DNA of 57,807 nt, from positions 1 through 57,807 of the forward strand of contig JAGXRF010000062.1 in the NCBI GenBank assembly GCA_018335925.1. Direction: 5' to 3'. This DNA is from Flavobacteriales bacterium. Lineage in GTDB: Bacteria > Bacteroidota > Bacteroidia > Flavobacteriales > Flavobacteriaceae. Positions within the stretch are counted from its first letter, which is position 1. Every line of letters begins with the position of its first letter. Positions 27,106 through 35,939 of the stretch are shown one piece after another. The position numbers and the translations under genes are program-made. The notes under the pieces are model-generated. The model saw nothing but the letters and a program-made list of their open reading frames with translations. It was not told the origin of the DNA and did no database searches.

Positions 27106-27915
27106 ATGAGTCTAACTTTATCTATAATAATAGTTAACTACAACGGGAAAAAATTTTTAAATGACTGTTTCTCCTCTATTCAAAGGGAAATAGATGGTTC
27201 ATCTTTTGAAGTGATAATGGTTGATAATCAATCCGTAGATGATAGTGTGTCTTATACCAAACAATATTTTCCTTGGGTAAAAATTATTGAAGCGAATTCT
27301 AACTTAGGATTTGGCAAAGGAAATAATTTTGGTGTACAACATGCCAAGGGAGATTATATCTTATTATTAAATAATGATACAATATTGCACAACAATCCAT
27401 TAGATCTGATTCCGGAGTTTAAAAAAAATCCAAACATTGGAGCTATCGGAATTAAAATGTTAAATAGCGATAATAAGTATACTTATTCATTTGGCAATTT
27501 TCCAAATATGGAGAATCTTTTTTTAATGAAGCGTTTACAAAAAATGAAGGAACAAGACCTTTTAACAGGAAATTTTAGCAAAAACAACTATATTGTAGAC
27601 TGGCTTGGAGGATCCTATATTCTGATAAAAAAAGAATTGTACCAACAAATAGGTGGTTTTGATGAAGACTATTTTTTGTATGTAGAAGATGTAGATTTTG
27701 GAAAAAGAATTCAAAATGCAGGGAAACAATCTTATTTTTATCCAACCCAAAGTTATGTTCACTTTGTTGGGTTTAATACAAACAAAAATATGTTATTGGT
27801 AAAAGGATATGAATTGTTTTTAAAAAAACACACCAAGGGGTTTAAATATTTTTTACTTACAACAGTACTCTCACTCAATGCAATAGTAAAAAACATAAAA
27901 TTGAGAAACAACTAA
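27106..27915 (+). CDS. Family 2 glycosyltransferase (rhamnosyltransferase WbbL-like)
   Basis: This 269-residue protein has LSIIIVNYNGKKFL at the N-terminus, VDNQSVDDSV near residue 40, the metal-binding LLNNDTIL near residue 88 and the catalytic-region motif GGFDEDYFLYVEDVDFGKRI near residue 185. This pattern is that of the WbbL/RfbF-like GT2 group, many of which transfer rhamnose from dTDP-L-rhamnose. The presence of rfbA-rfbC-rfbD in the same locus makes rhamnose a reasonable donor, but this is inference. It starts immediately after the flippase stop. Confidence 0.88.
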   Translation: MSLTLSIIIVNYNGKKFLNDCFSSIQREIDGSSFEVIMVDNQSVDDSVSYTKQYFPWVKIIEANSNLGFGKGNNFGVQHAKGDYILLLNNDTILHNNPLDLIPEFKKNPNIGAIGIKMLNSDNKYTYSFGNFPNMENLFLMKRLQKMKEQDLLTGNFSKNNYIVDWLGGSYILIKKELYQQIGGFDEDYFLYVEDVDFGKRIQNAGKQSYFYPTQSYVHFVGFNTNKNMLLVKGYELFLKKHTKGFKYFLLTTVLSLNAIVKNIKLRNN

Positions 27916-27929
27916 CTTAAGACTTTAAA

Positions 27930-29180
27930 ATGAGTTTAAATGAAAATTATGCTATAAAATATAATCCGTACCGTTGGTATCCGTATTTGTTTGTTTTCAT
28001 TTTGCTTTTTCAAACTTATGTGCCATCATTTAAATTGAATATATTACTTCAGGTCTTTGTGTTTTTGGGTTTACTAATTCACCAAGGTTGGAAAATTCCA
28101 AAAAGTTTGATACTGTCCAATCAATTCTTATTGCTTATTTTTTTTGTTGGATTCATTGGCTCAATCCTTCATTTACCCAATCCAAAAGACATATTAAAAG
28201 ATGTATTTCACTTTATTAAACCTATTACAGGAATTAGTTTAGGATATTTAATTTTCAGAAAAATCAAAGAGGAATTACTAATTTATAAATGGATAATTAA
28301 AGCTGGTGTAGTGTTGTCAGTAGCACATATTTTTACTTTAATTTTTTTTACAGATTATGATAGTGTCCACACTTTAAGAGGATTAACCAAAGATGGTTTT
28401 TTTGAAATTTTTGCTTTTGGAATTCTTGTTTTTTTTAATAATTGGCATCCAAATACTGCACTTTTTAGTAAACGAATGAAGTATTTTTTTATGCTTTTGT
28501 TAGTTACTTCCATGATTTTATATTTTTCTAGAACCATGATGGTAGGATTTGGTATTTTACTTTTAACTCAGTTTGGATATACCAAATGGCAAAAGAAGAA
28601 TAGAAATTATTTGTTTTTTATTGTAGGTTTAATTGGCTTATTCTATGCGTTTTTATATTCAATCAAAATAGATAGAAATCAACCCGGATTGGAAGCTTTT
28701 TTATACAAAGTAAAAATTGCCCCTGCGGAATTATTAGAAACCAAAATAAATCGAGAGAATCATACTGAATTGTGGGATCATTGGAGGGGATATGAAGCAA
28801 AAAGAGCAATAAGTTTGATGAATGAACATCCTTCAAGTTATCTGTTTGGAGTTGGTTATGGGTCGTTAGTAAACTTAAAATTTTTTGCCCCGCTTTCAGA
28901 TGACAAAAAAGGGATGAAGCATATTTCAGAATTACATAACGGTTTTATATATTTACTTTACAAAACTGGCCTTATAGGGCTCCTAATGTATTTAATCTTT
29001 TTAATTAAGCTATATTGGGAGATAAATCGAAAAAAATTAACAATCAATGAGGTATTGATTAGTGCAATTGGCTTGTTTTATTTATTTTCAACTTTAACAA
29101 TTACGGGGCTTTACAACGGGAAAGATAGTATTTCCATTTTATTAAGTGCCTTTTTGTTTTTAAAAAGCGAAAAAAATTGA
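27930..29180 (+). CDS. Wzy-like O-antigen polymerase / ligase family membrane protein
   Basis: This 416-residue protein has about ten transmembrane helices and a large periplasmic loop at about residues 250-345. The loop ends in ELHNGFIYLLYKTGLIGLL, which matches the His-Asn-x-Phe pattern of the Wzy_C (O-antigen ligase/polymerase) superfamily. With a Wzx-like flippase and a Wzz-like protein in the same locus, a polymerase role (Wzy) is likelier than a WaaL ligase role, but the sequence does not separate the two. Its TGA overlaps the TTG start of the next gene by 3 bases. Confidence 0.82.
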   Translation: MSLNENYAIKYNPYRWYPYLFVFILLFQTYVPSFKLNILLQVFVFLGLLIHQGWKIPKSLILSNQFLLLIFFVGFIGSILHLPNPKDILKDVFHFIKPITGISLGYLIFRKIKEELLIYKWIIKAGVVLSVAHIFTLIFFTDYDSVHTLRGLTKDGFFEIFAFGILVFFNNWHPNTALFSKRMKYFFMLLLVTSMILYFSRTMMVGFGILLLTQFGYTKWQKKNRNYLFFIVGLIGLFYAFLYSIKIDRNQPGLEAFLYKVKIAPAELLETKINRENHTELWDHWRGYEAKRAISLMNEHPSSYLFGVGYGSLVNLKFFAPLSDDKKGMKHISELHNGFIYLLYKTGLIGLLMYLIFLIKLYWEINRKKLTINEVLISAIGLFYLFSTLTITGLYNGKDSISILLSAFLFLKSEKN

Positions 29181-30316
29181 AAAACATTTTAGTCATTCAT
29201 CAATCCTCTGAGTTATATGGCTCTGATAAAACATTACTGTATTTATTTTCAAAAGTAAATACTACTCAATACCAATTTGTGGTAGTTTTACCTAGCGAAG
29301 GCCCTCTGAAACAAGCAATAGAAAAATTAAATTTTCCTGTTTATATAGTACCGGTTTTAAAATTGCATCGTAAGCTTTTTACCATTAAAAACTTATTGCA
29401 GTTGCAAAAAGATTTTAAGCAATCTATAAAAGCATTAAAAAAACTACACCAGAAATACCATTTTCAAATAATATATTCCAATACATTAGCTGTTATGGTG
29501 GGTGCTATTATCTCAAAAAAATGGCATATTCCTCACTTATGGCATGTGCACGAAATCATTGAACATCCTAAACCAATTGCTTGGCTTTATCCTCGTATTT
29601 TATATAAATATGCCAATAGTGTTATTTGTAATTCAAAAGCCACCAAAAACAATTTGGTAAAACGGCTTCCATTGTTAGATAGTAAAACAACAGTAATTAC
29701 AAACGGAATAGATTTCTCCAATTATTCCGTAAAAGAAACTGAGGAATCATCTTCTGAAATGGAACAATTTAATATCTCTTTAATCGGAAGGGTTAGCAGG
29801 TTAAAAGGACATCGCTGGTTAATTCACACCTTTGAAAAGTATTTAAAACAAGAATTGAAACTGCACTTACAGTTTGTTGGCTCCCCTGTTCCCGGTCAAG
29901 AGTTTCATGAAGCAGAAATAAAACAATTAATTAAAGCGTATCAATTAGAAAATAGGGTTACTTGGTTGTCTTTTCAAGAAGATCTTCAACCTATTTGGAA
30001 TACAACCCATTTGTGCGTAATGCCCTCTACAGAAGCAGAATCGTTTGGATTGGTAGCTTTAGAATCGATGAGAGCTGGTGTTCCTGTAATTGCTTCTAAT
30101 CTGGGTGGCCTAAAAGAAATATTGGAAGAAAAGGGAACTGGAATTTTGGTAGAACCAAATAATGAAAAAGAGTTGGCAGAAGCTATTTTATATCTTTATA
30201 AAAATCCGAATGTTAGGAGTGAGCAAGCTTACCATGCATTTGTATCTGCTCAAAAAAAATTCAACCTAGAAACGTATGTTAATTCTTTTGAAAAGGCATT
30301 TGATTCCATTAAATAA
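29177..30316 (+). CDS. Family 4 glycosyltransferase, TTG start
   Basis: This 379-residue GT-B fold protein has an N-terminal KNILVIHQSSELYGSDKTLL donor/acceptor domain and a C-terminal GT4 domain. The C-terminal part carries ISLIGRVSRLKGH near residue 204 and the EX7E motif EAESFGLVALE near residue 288. The start codon is TTG at 29177. It overlaps the upstream stop (TTGA), and the N-terminal Rossmann strand begins right after it, with no nearby ATG upstream. It is the last gene of the polysaccharide locus and probably adds one sugar of the repeat unit on the cytoplasmic face of the membrane. Confidence 0.9.
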   Translation: MKNILVIHQSSELYGSDKTLLYLFSKVNTTQYQFVVVLPSEGPLKQAIEKLNFPVYIVPVLKLHRKLFTIKNLLQLQKDFKQSIKALKKLHQKYHFQIIYSNTLAVMVGAIISKKWHIPHLWHVHEIIEHPKPIAWLYPRILYKYANSVICNSKATKNNLVKRLPLLDSKTTVITNGIDFSNYSVKETEESSSEMEQFNISLIGRVSRLKGHRWLIHTFEKYLKQELKLHLQFVGSPVPGQEFHEAEIKQLIKAYQLENRVTWLSFQEDLQPIWNTTHLCVMPSTEAESFGLVALESMRAGVPVIASNLGGLKEILEEKGTGILVEPNNEKELAEAILYLYKNPNVRSEQAYHAFVSAQKKFNLETYVNSFEKAFDSIK

Positions 30317-30353
30317 TCCGGTTAGGATGTATACTTTTGTGCGTTTTTAACCC

Positions 30354-31247
30354 ATGATGTCTTTTTCCAAACGCACTTACGCTTTAATTGCAGCCACTGC
30401 TGTAGCCGTCATTTATGGAGTTACTTTTACGGTAGCCAAAGATGTGATGCCTTTGTATTTGCTCCCATTTGGATTTATTGTGCTTCGGGTGAGTGGCTCT
30501 ACTATTTTGTTTTGGCTTACTTGGTGGTTTGGTCCTAAAGAAAAAATGGATAAACAAGATTACCTTCGCATTGCTGGAGCCGGATTGTTTGGGGTGGCTT
30601 TAAACATGCTCACTTTTTTTAAAGGCTTGAGCATGACCTCGCAAATTAGTGCTGCGGTACTTATGGTTACCACTCCCATGATTGTATTGGTGCTTTCTGC
30701 TTTTTTATTGAAGGAAAAGTTGAAATCACGAAAAATTATTGGCATCCTACTAGGCTTATTTGGTACCATTTTATTAATTGCTTACGGTAAAAAATCTGCT
30801 TCTGGCACCAACGAAAACCTAGGAAATTTGTTGGTTTTTATCAATGCGGTTTCCTACGGATTTTACCTGATTATGGTAAAAAAACTAATGGATAAATACA
30901 ATGCCTTCTCTTTTGTTCCGTGGATTTATACTGCAGGACTGATCATGGTGCTTCCGTTTGGTTGGCAAGAATTATCGGAAGTGGCATGGCATACTTTACC
31001 TACCGATATTTGGTACAAAGTGGTTTTTGTGGTAGTGTTTTCTACCTTTTTAACCTATTTACTTAATTTGGTTTCTATGCGAGAGTTAAAGCCAACCACC
31101 GTTTCGGTGTTTATTTATTTACAACCATTGTTTGCCACCATTTTTGCAGTGGCTTTAGGCAAGGACCAATTAGACCAAACCAAATTATTGGCTGCTGCAT
31201 TCATTTTTATTGGCGTTTATTTGGTGACAATTCCCAAGAAAAATTAG
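30354..31247 (+). CDS. EamA-family (DMT superfamily) transporter
   Basis: This 297-residue protein has ten transmembrane helices arranged as two EamA repeats (about residues 8-140 and 155-290), each ending in a helix with the usual LKEKL or GxxLI wording. The family exports or imports small metabolites, and the substrate here is unknown. Two adjacent ATG codons (30354 and 30357) are possible starts. A TACTTTTG -7 box at 30332-30339 lies just upstream, so it is transcribed separately from the polysaccharide locus. Confidence 0.9.
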   Translation: MMSFSKRTYALIAATAVAVIYGVTFTVAKDVMPLYLLPFGFIVLRVSGSTILFWLTWWFGPKEKMDKQDYLRIAGAGLFGVALNMLTFFKGLSMTSQISAAVLMVTTPMIVLVLSAFLLKEKLKSRKIIGILLGLFGTILLIAYGKKSASGTNENLGNLLVFINAVSYGFYLIMVKKLMDKYNAFSFVPWIYTAGLIMVLPFGWQELSEVAWHTLPTDIWYKVVFVVVFSTFLTYLLNLVSMRELKPTTVSVFIYLQPLFATIFAVALGKDQLDQTKLLAAAFIFIGVYLVTIPKKN

Positions 31248-31425
31248 TACATTTAAGTACCTCATTTTACAAAATTAGAGTGTCTTACTTTACAAATTTT
31301 GAGTTTGAGGTGACTTTCGCTTATTTAGATTTTTCTGTATTTCTGCTAAAAACATAAGTGTTTTATATCCAAATAATTAGTATTTTAGCATATAAATGTC
31401 ATTTTTGGGGTAAAATCATCAACCG

Positions 31426-31779
31426 ATGCAAACAAAAACTTGTTTAGAATGTGGAGACAAACTCATGGGAAGAGAAGATAAAAAATTCTGTTCCGATGGC
31501 TGTCGCAACCAATACAACAACAAACTCAACAAGGATGTAAACAACCTCATGCGAAACATCAACCATAAAATTCGAAAAAATTATCGCATTTTAAATGAGT
31601 TAAACCAAGAAGGAAAAACCAAAACCACCAAAAACAAGCTCATTAGCATGGGGTTTGATTTTCAATACATCACATCGGTATACCAAACCAAAACCGGAAA
31701 TACTTATTATTTTTTATACGACCAAGGATACCTTATTTTAGAAAACGATTGGTATATGTTGGTTAAAAAAGACACTTAA
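31426..31779 (+). CDS. Small zinc-ribbon protein
   Basis: This 117-residue protein begins with a zinc ribbon (CLECGDKLMGREDKKFCSDGCRNQYNN, residues 5-31, two Cys pairs) like those of DUF2116 or FCS-finger proteins. The C-terminal half, rich in Tyr and ending ILENDWYMLVKK, looks like a small beta sheet. It is common in Flavobacteriaceae. A nucleic-acid or protein-binding role is possible but unknown. The M28 peptidase gene follows after 15 bases, so the two may be co-transcribed. Confidence 0.75.
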   Translation: MQTKTCLECGDKLMGREDKKFCSDGCRNQYNNKLNKDVNNLMRNINHKIRKNYRILNELNQEGKTKTTKNKLISMGFDFQYITSVYQTKTGNTYYFLYDQGYLILENDWYMLVKKDT

Positions 31780-31794
31780 AAACTACTACTTCAC

Positions 31795-34086
31795 ATGAAA
31801 AGATACACTGCCTTTTGGGTACTACTCTCTATGGGACTTTTGTTATGGGGATTTCACCATTGGACCATGCCCAGCGGAAACCAATTTAATAACGAGGAAT
31901 TAAATCAATTTTCCACCAAAAGGGCCTTAGCACACATCCAAGAATTAGGTAAGGCTCCTCACTATATAGGTACAACTGCACACCAAGAAGTAGCCAATTA
32001 TCTAAAATCCGAACTAGAAAAACTGAACTTAGAAGTTCATTTTCAAGATACCATATCGGTAAGCAAATGGAACACTTTATGTAAGGTTCGCAATGTAGTG
32101 GCAAAAATTCCAGGTAAAAATAACTCCAAAGCCTTGTTATTGCTTACCCATTACGACAGTGCACCACATAGCAAATCGTTTGGGGCAAGTGACGATGCCA
32201 ACGGATTGGCTGTAATTTTAGAAGGCATCCGAGCGTATCTTGCTGAAGGAAATCAGCCTGAAAACGATATCATTATTTTATTTTCAGATGCCGAAGAATT
32301 AGGCTTAAATGGAGCTTGGGCTTTTGTAGCCCATCATCCGTGGAGTAAAAATGTTGGTGTGGTAGTAAATTTTGAAGCAAGAGGTACTTCCGGACCATCG
32401 ATGATGTTGGCAGAAACCAATGCCGGAAACGAACATTTGATCGGATCATTTCAAGCAGCCAAAACAGCGTATCCGGTAAGTAATTCGTTAATGTATAGCA
32501 TTTACAAATTGCTCCCAAACGATACAGACATGACTGCCTTTAGAGAAGGAGCTAACATTCCCGGATATACTTTTGCTTATATTGATGATCATTACCATTA
32601 CCACACTTCGCAAGACAATATCCTGCACTTTGACCCAGCTAGTTTGGAGCATCAAGCAAGTTATTTAATGCCTATTTTACAACATTATGGCAAAGCAGAT
32701 TTAACCAACCTCAACGGAAAGGAAGATTTGGTGTATTTTAATTTACCAAAAATTTTTATTTCCTATCCCTTTTCCTGGAATATGGGCTTGTGGTGGTTGG
32801 CTTGTATTTTGTTTGTGGCCTTTTTATTTTATGCAACAGCTACCAAAACCATTACTTGGAAAGAAATAGCCAAAGGTTTTGTGCCTTTTTTGGTGGTATT
32901 AATTCCGGGAACAGCTATTTTTTACGGCTTTTGGCAATTGGTAGTTTATGCCTATCCGGAATATGCAGACATGTTACATGGCTACACCTACAACGGTAAA
33001 GACTACCAATGGTTGTATTGGTTTTGGAGTTTGGCTTGGTGTTTTGGCGTGTATAAATACCTGGCTAAAGCCAAATTTACTTCTGCTTACATCGTTGCTC
33101 CTTTATTTATTTGGTTGTTGATTTGTTTATTGATAAACCTCTATTTGCCTGGAGCAGGATTTTTTATTGTTCCGATGTATTTTGCCTTAATTTCATGGAT
33201 GCTTTTGCTGTTTAATAAAAAACATTGGAGTATTCACACTTTGTTGGCCATTCCAAGTTTGGCTATTTTATTTCCGTTAATTCAGTTGTTTCCGGTTGGT
33301 TTGGGGCTAAAAATTTTATTTGGTAGTGCTTTGCTTACTTTCCTGTTGTTTGGATTATTATATGGTGTTTTCGGAAACCTAAAAAGCAAAGGAAGTTTGG
33401 CTTCCTTATTTTTAATTATTGGGCTCATTTTTCTGTTTAAAGCACATCGAAACAACCAATTTATCGAAGGATATGCAAAGCCAAACAGCTTGCTATATGT
33501 GGTAGATGCCAACCAAAACAAAGCTTATTGGGCTACCTATAACAAAGTTTTAGATGGATGGTTGGAAAATTATGTAAGTACTAATGACAAAACACCGGAA
33601 TCGTTGGTAAAATACAATGCTGCCAGCAAATACAATTCCGGCTTTACCTATGCCAAACCTACCTCGTTAAAAACCATTGAAGCACCTAGTGTAGAAATTT
33701 TAAAAGATACAATTGTTGGAGATTTTAGAAAAATTCAAATGAAAATTCACCCAAACCGATTGGTGCAACGTTTAGACTTATTGAGCAAAAACGAAACTGT
33801 TTTTTACGATTTTGAAGCTAATGGGTGTAAAGTACTAAAACAAGAAGGAAGAATTTTGAAAAAAAGAGGTAATACCGTAGTTAGTTATTATCCAACCGAC
33901 TCCACTTTGTTGCATCTCTCTTTTACTATTAAAAAGAAAGACAAACTAGCATTTGAAATTCAAACCAGTAGTTTTGATTTGTTAGAAAATGAACTTTTTA
34001 GTGTTCCAGCTCGTCCGAAAAACCAAATACCCATGCCTTTTGTGTTAACCGATGCTATTTTGGTAAAAAAAGAATTTCAGTTTTAA
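31795..34086 (+). CDS. Membrane-bound M28 family metallopeptidase
   Basis: This 763-residue protein has an N-terminal membrane helix (about 8-24), a peptidase M28 domain (about 45-300), a block of about eight to ten transmembrane helices (about 325-560) and a C-terminal soluble domain. The two-zinc site is visible in order: H of LLTHYDSAPH, D of SFGASDDANG, the EE pair of FSDAEELGLNG, E/D of NFEARGTSG and H of YHYHTSQD. This layout resembles the ER/vacuolar Fxna/Pff1 peptidases and their bacterial relatives. It probably trims peptides in the periplasm. Its stop overlaps the next start by one base (TAATG). Confidence 0.9.
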   Translation: MKRYTAFWVLLSMGLLLWGFHHWTMPSGNQFNNEELNQFSTKRALAHIQELGKAPHYIGTTAHQEVANYLKSELEKLNLEVHFQDTISVSKWNTLCKVRNVVAKIPGKNNSKALLLLTHYDSAPHSKSFGASDDANGLAVILEGIRAYLAEGNQPENDIIILFSDAEELGLNGAWAFVAHHPWSKNVGVVVNFEARGTSGPSMMLAETNAGNEHLIGSFQAAKTAYPVSNSLMYSIYKLLPNDTDMTAFREGANIPGYTFAYIDDHYHYHTSQDNILHFDPASLEHQASYLMPILQHYGKADLTNLNGKEDLVYFNLPKIFISYPFSWNMGLWWLACILFVAFLFYATATKTITWKEIAKGFVPFLVVLIPGTAIFYGFWQLVVYAYPEYADMLHGYTYNGKDYQWLYWFWSLAWCFGVYKYLAKAKFTSAYIVAPLFIWLLICLLINLYLPGAGFFIVPMYFALISWMLLLFNKKHWSIHTLLAIPSLAILFPLIQLFPVGLGLKILFGSALLTFLLFGLLYGVFGNLKSKGSLASLFLIIGLIFLFKAHRNNQFIEGYAKPNSLLYVVDANQNKAYWATYNKVLDGWLENYVSTNDKTPESLVKYNAASKYNSGFTYAKPTSLKTIEAPSVEILKDTIVGDFRKIQMKIHPNRLVQRLDLLSKNETVFYDFEANGCKVLKQEGRILKKRGNTVVSYYPTDSTLLHLSFTIKKKDKLAFEIQTSSFDLLENELFSVPARPKNQIPMPFVLTDAILVKKEFQF

Positions 34087-34886
34087 TGCAAAATATCGGA
34101 ATTTTAGGAGGTGGTTGGTTGGGACAAGCATTGGCTCGTTTTTATTCTAATAAGGGAAAAAATATTCGCATTTCAACCACTACTTCTTCAAAGGTTGAAA
34201 CGTTCACTTCCAATGGTTGGGAAGCATTTGTATTACAACTTCAAGCAGATGCCATCGAAGGAAATTTTGACCCTTTTTTATCAAATTTAGATGTTTTAAT
34301 CATCAATATTCCACCTAGCAAAGCATTCGGAAAGTTGGATGTGGCATTGCAACAATGGATACATCTCTACAACAATCTATTAACTTTTCCCGTGGTTTGG
34401 ATCAGCTCGACTTCGGTTTTTGAAGATGCTCCAAATTTTCCTATTTATACCGAAGATGATGTGCCTAACGGAAGCGATGCTTCCAGTCAGGTACTTATTC
34501 GATGTGAGCAACAAATTGCGAGCTTGTACAACCCGTGGCACATCATTCGATTAGGGGGTTTATTAGGAACAGACAGACACCCTATCAAGTTCTTATCGGG
34601 AAGAAACGATGTTCCGAATCCAAATGCACCTGTAAACCTAATTGTTCAGGAAGATGTGGTGCTTTTAATTGATAAAATTTTGCAATCAAAATTAGCCAAT
34701 CACATTTGGCATGGAGTGCATCCGATGCATCCAAAAAGGATGGAATTTTATACCCAAGCTGCTGAAAAAAGAAATTTGGAGATTCCTATTTTTAGTAAAA
34801 ATATTACGGAGGTCGGAAAGTGGATTTCTGGAGAAAAAACGCAAGAAATATTAGGTTTTCAGTACACCAAAGAAATTCATTTTTAG
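34086..34886 (+). CDS. NAD(P)-binding SDR-like protein, YeeZ-type
   Basis: This 266-residue protein has an N-terminal dinucleotide motif ILGGGWLGQALA (5-16) and the WISSTSVFED strand near residue 108, as in YeeZ and related atypical SDR proteins. The usual YxxxK pair is not evident; the equivalent region reads SSQVLIRCEQQ. The reaction is unknown. It is coupled to the M28 peptidase gene by a TAATG overlap, and its 3' end overlaps the convergent rlpA gene by 4 bases. Confidence 0.78.
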   Translation: MQNIGILGGGWLGQALARFYSNKGKNIRISTTTSSKVETFTSNGWEAFVLQLQADAIEGNFDPFLSNLDVLIINIPPSKAFGKLDVALQQWIHLYNNLLTFPVVWISSTSVFEDAPNFPIYTEDDVPNGSDASSQVLIRCEQQIASLYNPWHIIRLGGLLGTDRHPIKFLSGRNDVPNPNAPVNLIVQEDVVLLIDKILQSKLANHIWHGVHPMHPKRMEFYTQAAEKRNLEIPIFSKNITEVGKWISGEKTQEILGFQYTKEIHF

Positions 34887-35359
34887 TGGTATTTCTTTTC
34901 TAAAAAAATCAGTTCTAAAAATTCCTCGTCTTCCAATGGTTTGATGATTTCTATTTTGATTCGCAAATGCCCTTTTCCAGGATGGTCGGTAATTTCCTGA
35001 AATGCAGCTCTGCTAATATCTAACGTTCTTCCTTTGGTAAACGGTCCTCTGTCATTTACAGTCACCACAGTTTGTTTTCCGTTAATTGGATTGGTTAGTC
35101 GTAATTTGGTGCCAAATGGCAAGCTTCGATGGGCTGCGGTAAATTTTTTGTTATTAAAAATTTCCCCACTTGCAGTTTTTCTTCCATTAAACTTATTTGC
35201 GTAATAAGAAGTTTGGGCATTGGTATGCAATACCTTGTAGGAAAAATAAGCATCATAACAAAGAGAATCGTCCTCTTCTAATGCTCCCAAGGTGTCTTTC
35301 AAAATTTCTTGAGCAAAAGAAGAAAAACTTAATAGTAATATGACAAAGTATTTTTTCAA
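34883..35359 (-). CDS. RlpA-like septal ring lytic transglycosylase (double-psi beta-barrel), probable TTG start
   Basis: The proposed 158-residue protein starts at a TTG at 35359, giving a normal signal peptide (KKYFVILLLSFSSFAQ). An in-frame ATG at 35422 would add 21 residues encoded by the upstream gene's end and its terminator hairpin, so it is unlikely to be used. The mature protein contains the RlpA domain: YYANKFNGRKTASGEIF, the FTAAHRSLPFGTKLRLTNP strand, VTVNDRGPF with the conserved Asp, and LDISRAAF. RlpA enzymes cleave peptide-free glycan at the division septum or bind it. No SPOR domain is present. Confidence 0.85.
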   Translation of the reverse strand: MKKYFVILLLSFSSFAQEILKDTLGALEEDDSLCYDAYFSYKVLHTNAQTSYYANKFNGRKTASGEIFNNKKFTAAHRSLPFGTKLRLTNPINGKQTVVTVNDRGPFTKGRTLDISRAAFQEITDHPGKGHLRIKIEIIKPLEDEEFLELIFLEKKYH

Positions 35360-35377
35360 TAGAAAATAAGTAAAAAA

Positions 35378-35406
35378 TAGTCCGAGATGTTTGGTGTCTC
35401 GGACTA
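35378..35406 (-). terminator. Intrinsic terminator between the small membrane protein gene and rlpA
   Basis: A 10-bp stem (35378-35387 with 35397-35406) has a 9-base loop and a T-run on the minus strand. It lies 6 bases past the upstream stop and 19 bases before the proposed rlpA start. Confidence 0.88.
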
Positions 35407-35411
35407 TAAAA

Positions 35412-35837
35412 TTATGCTGCAAACCACAAACTCCAAGGAATTCTGGATAAAATCAACAACAATCCAGCTCCGTAGAAAAAGAAAATTTTTCGGAACTTGA
35501 AGTTTCCATCCACTTTTTTGTGTTTGCTCCATCCGATGGTAATCAATACCAATGCCAGAATGTTAATCAAGGGGTGTTCCAAAGAAGTCAAACGAATGGT
35601 TGCTTCTTTCATTTCACCTAACTTACTAAAGCCAACCGGAGATACAAAATACAACACCAATCCTAACAACAATTGGATGTGAGAAAAGATGAGAGCAAAT
35701 AAAGAAATTCGCAAATCTTTGTTGGTAAAGTTTCTTTTAGAAACATGTCCCATTAAGGCATTTACAAAAGCTACTACCAAAATAGCCAAAGCCAAATAAG
35801 CCCACCAAGAGTGTAAATTTTTAACAATTTCGTACAT
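35412..35837 (-). CDS. Four-helix membrane protein, possibly cytochrome-like
   Basis: This 141-residue protein has four transmembrane helices at about residues 12-31, 45-66, 88-104 and 118-137. Several His residues lie near the helix ends (H9, H31, H53, H87, H105), a pattern compatible with a small haem-binding protein, but no haem protein family can be named with confidence. Proteins of this type are common in Flavobacteriaceae. A TAAATTTG -7 box lies at 35860-35867 on the minus strand and a terminator follows the gene, so it is probably monocistronic. Confidence 0.6.
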   Translation of the reverse strand: MYEIVKNLHSWWAYLALAILVVAFVNALMGHVSKRNFTNKDLRISLFALIFSHIQLLLGLVLYFVSPVGFSKLGEMKEATIRLTSLEHPLINILALVLITIGWSKHKKVDGNFKFRKIFFFYGAGLLLILSRIPWSLWFAA

Positions 35838-35890
35838 ACAAAGTTCTTTTTAGTTTGTACAAATTTAGTTTAAAAAATGGTGCAAAATAA

Positions 35891-35917
35891 AAAACCGGAA
35901 GCAATGCTTCCGGTTTT
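35891..35917 (-). terminator. Intrinsic terminator of the Oar-like receptor gene
   Basis: A 12-bp GC-rich stem (35891-35902 with 35906-35917) has a 3-base loop. A-tracts on the plus strand give U-tracts on the minus-strand transcript. It lies 23 bases past the stop codon. Confidence 0.88.
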
Positions 35918-35939
35918 GTTTGTATACTTTAATAAAAGA

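Noticed and set aside
30299..30339. Full promoter for the EamA transporter
   Set aside because: The TACTTTTG box is good, but the nearest TTTG is about 29 bases upstream, outside the usual 17-23 spacing, so only the -7 box is reported within the gene entry.
31260..31320. Imperfect inverted repeat between the EamA transporter and zinc-ribbon genes
   Set aside because: The arms are short (5 and 7 bp) with unequal internal loops and no T-run, so it is too weak to call as a terminator or operator.
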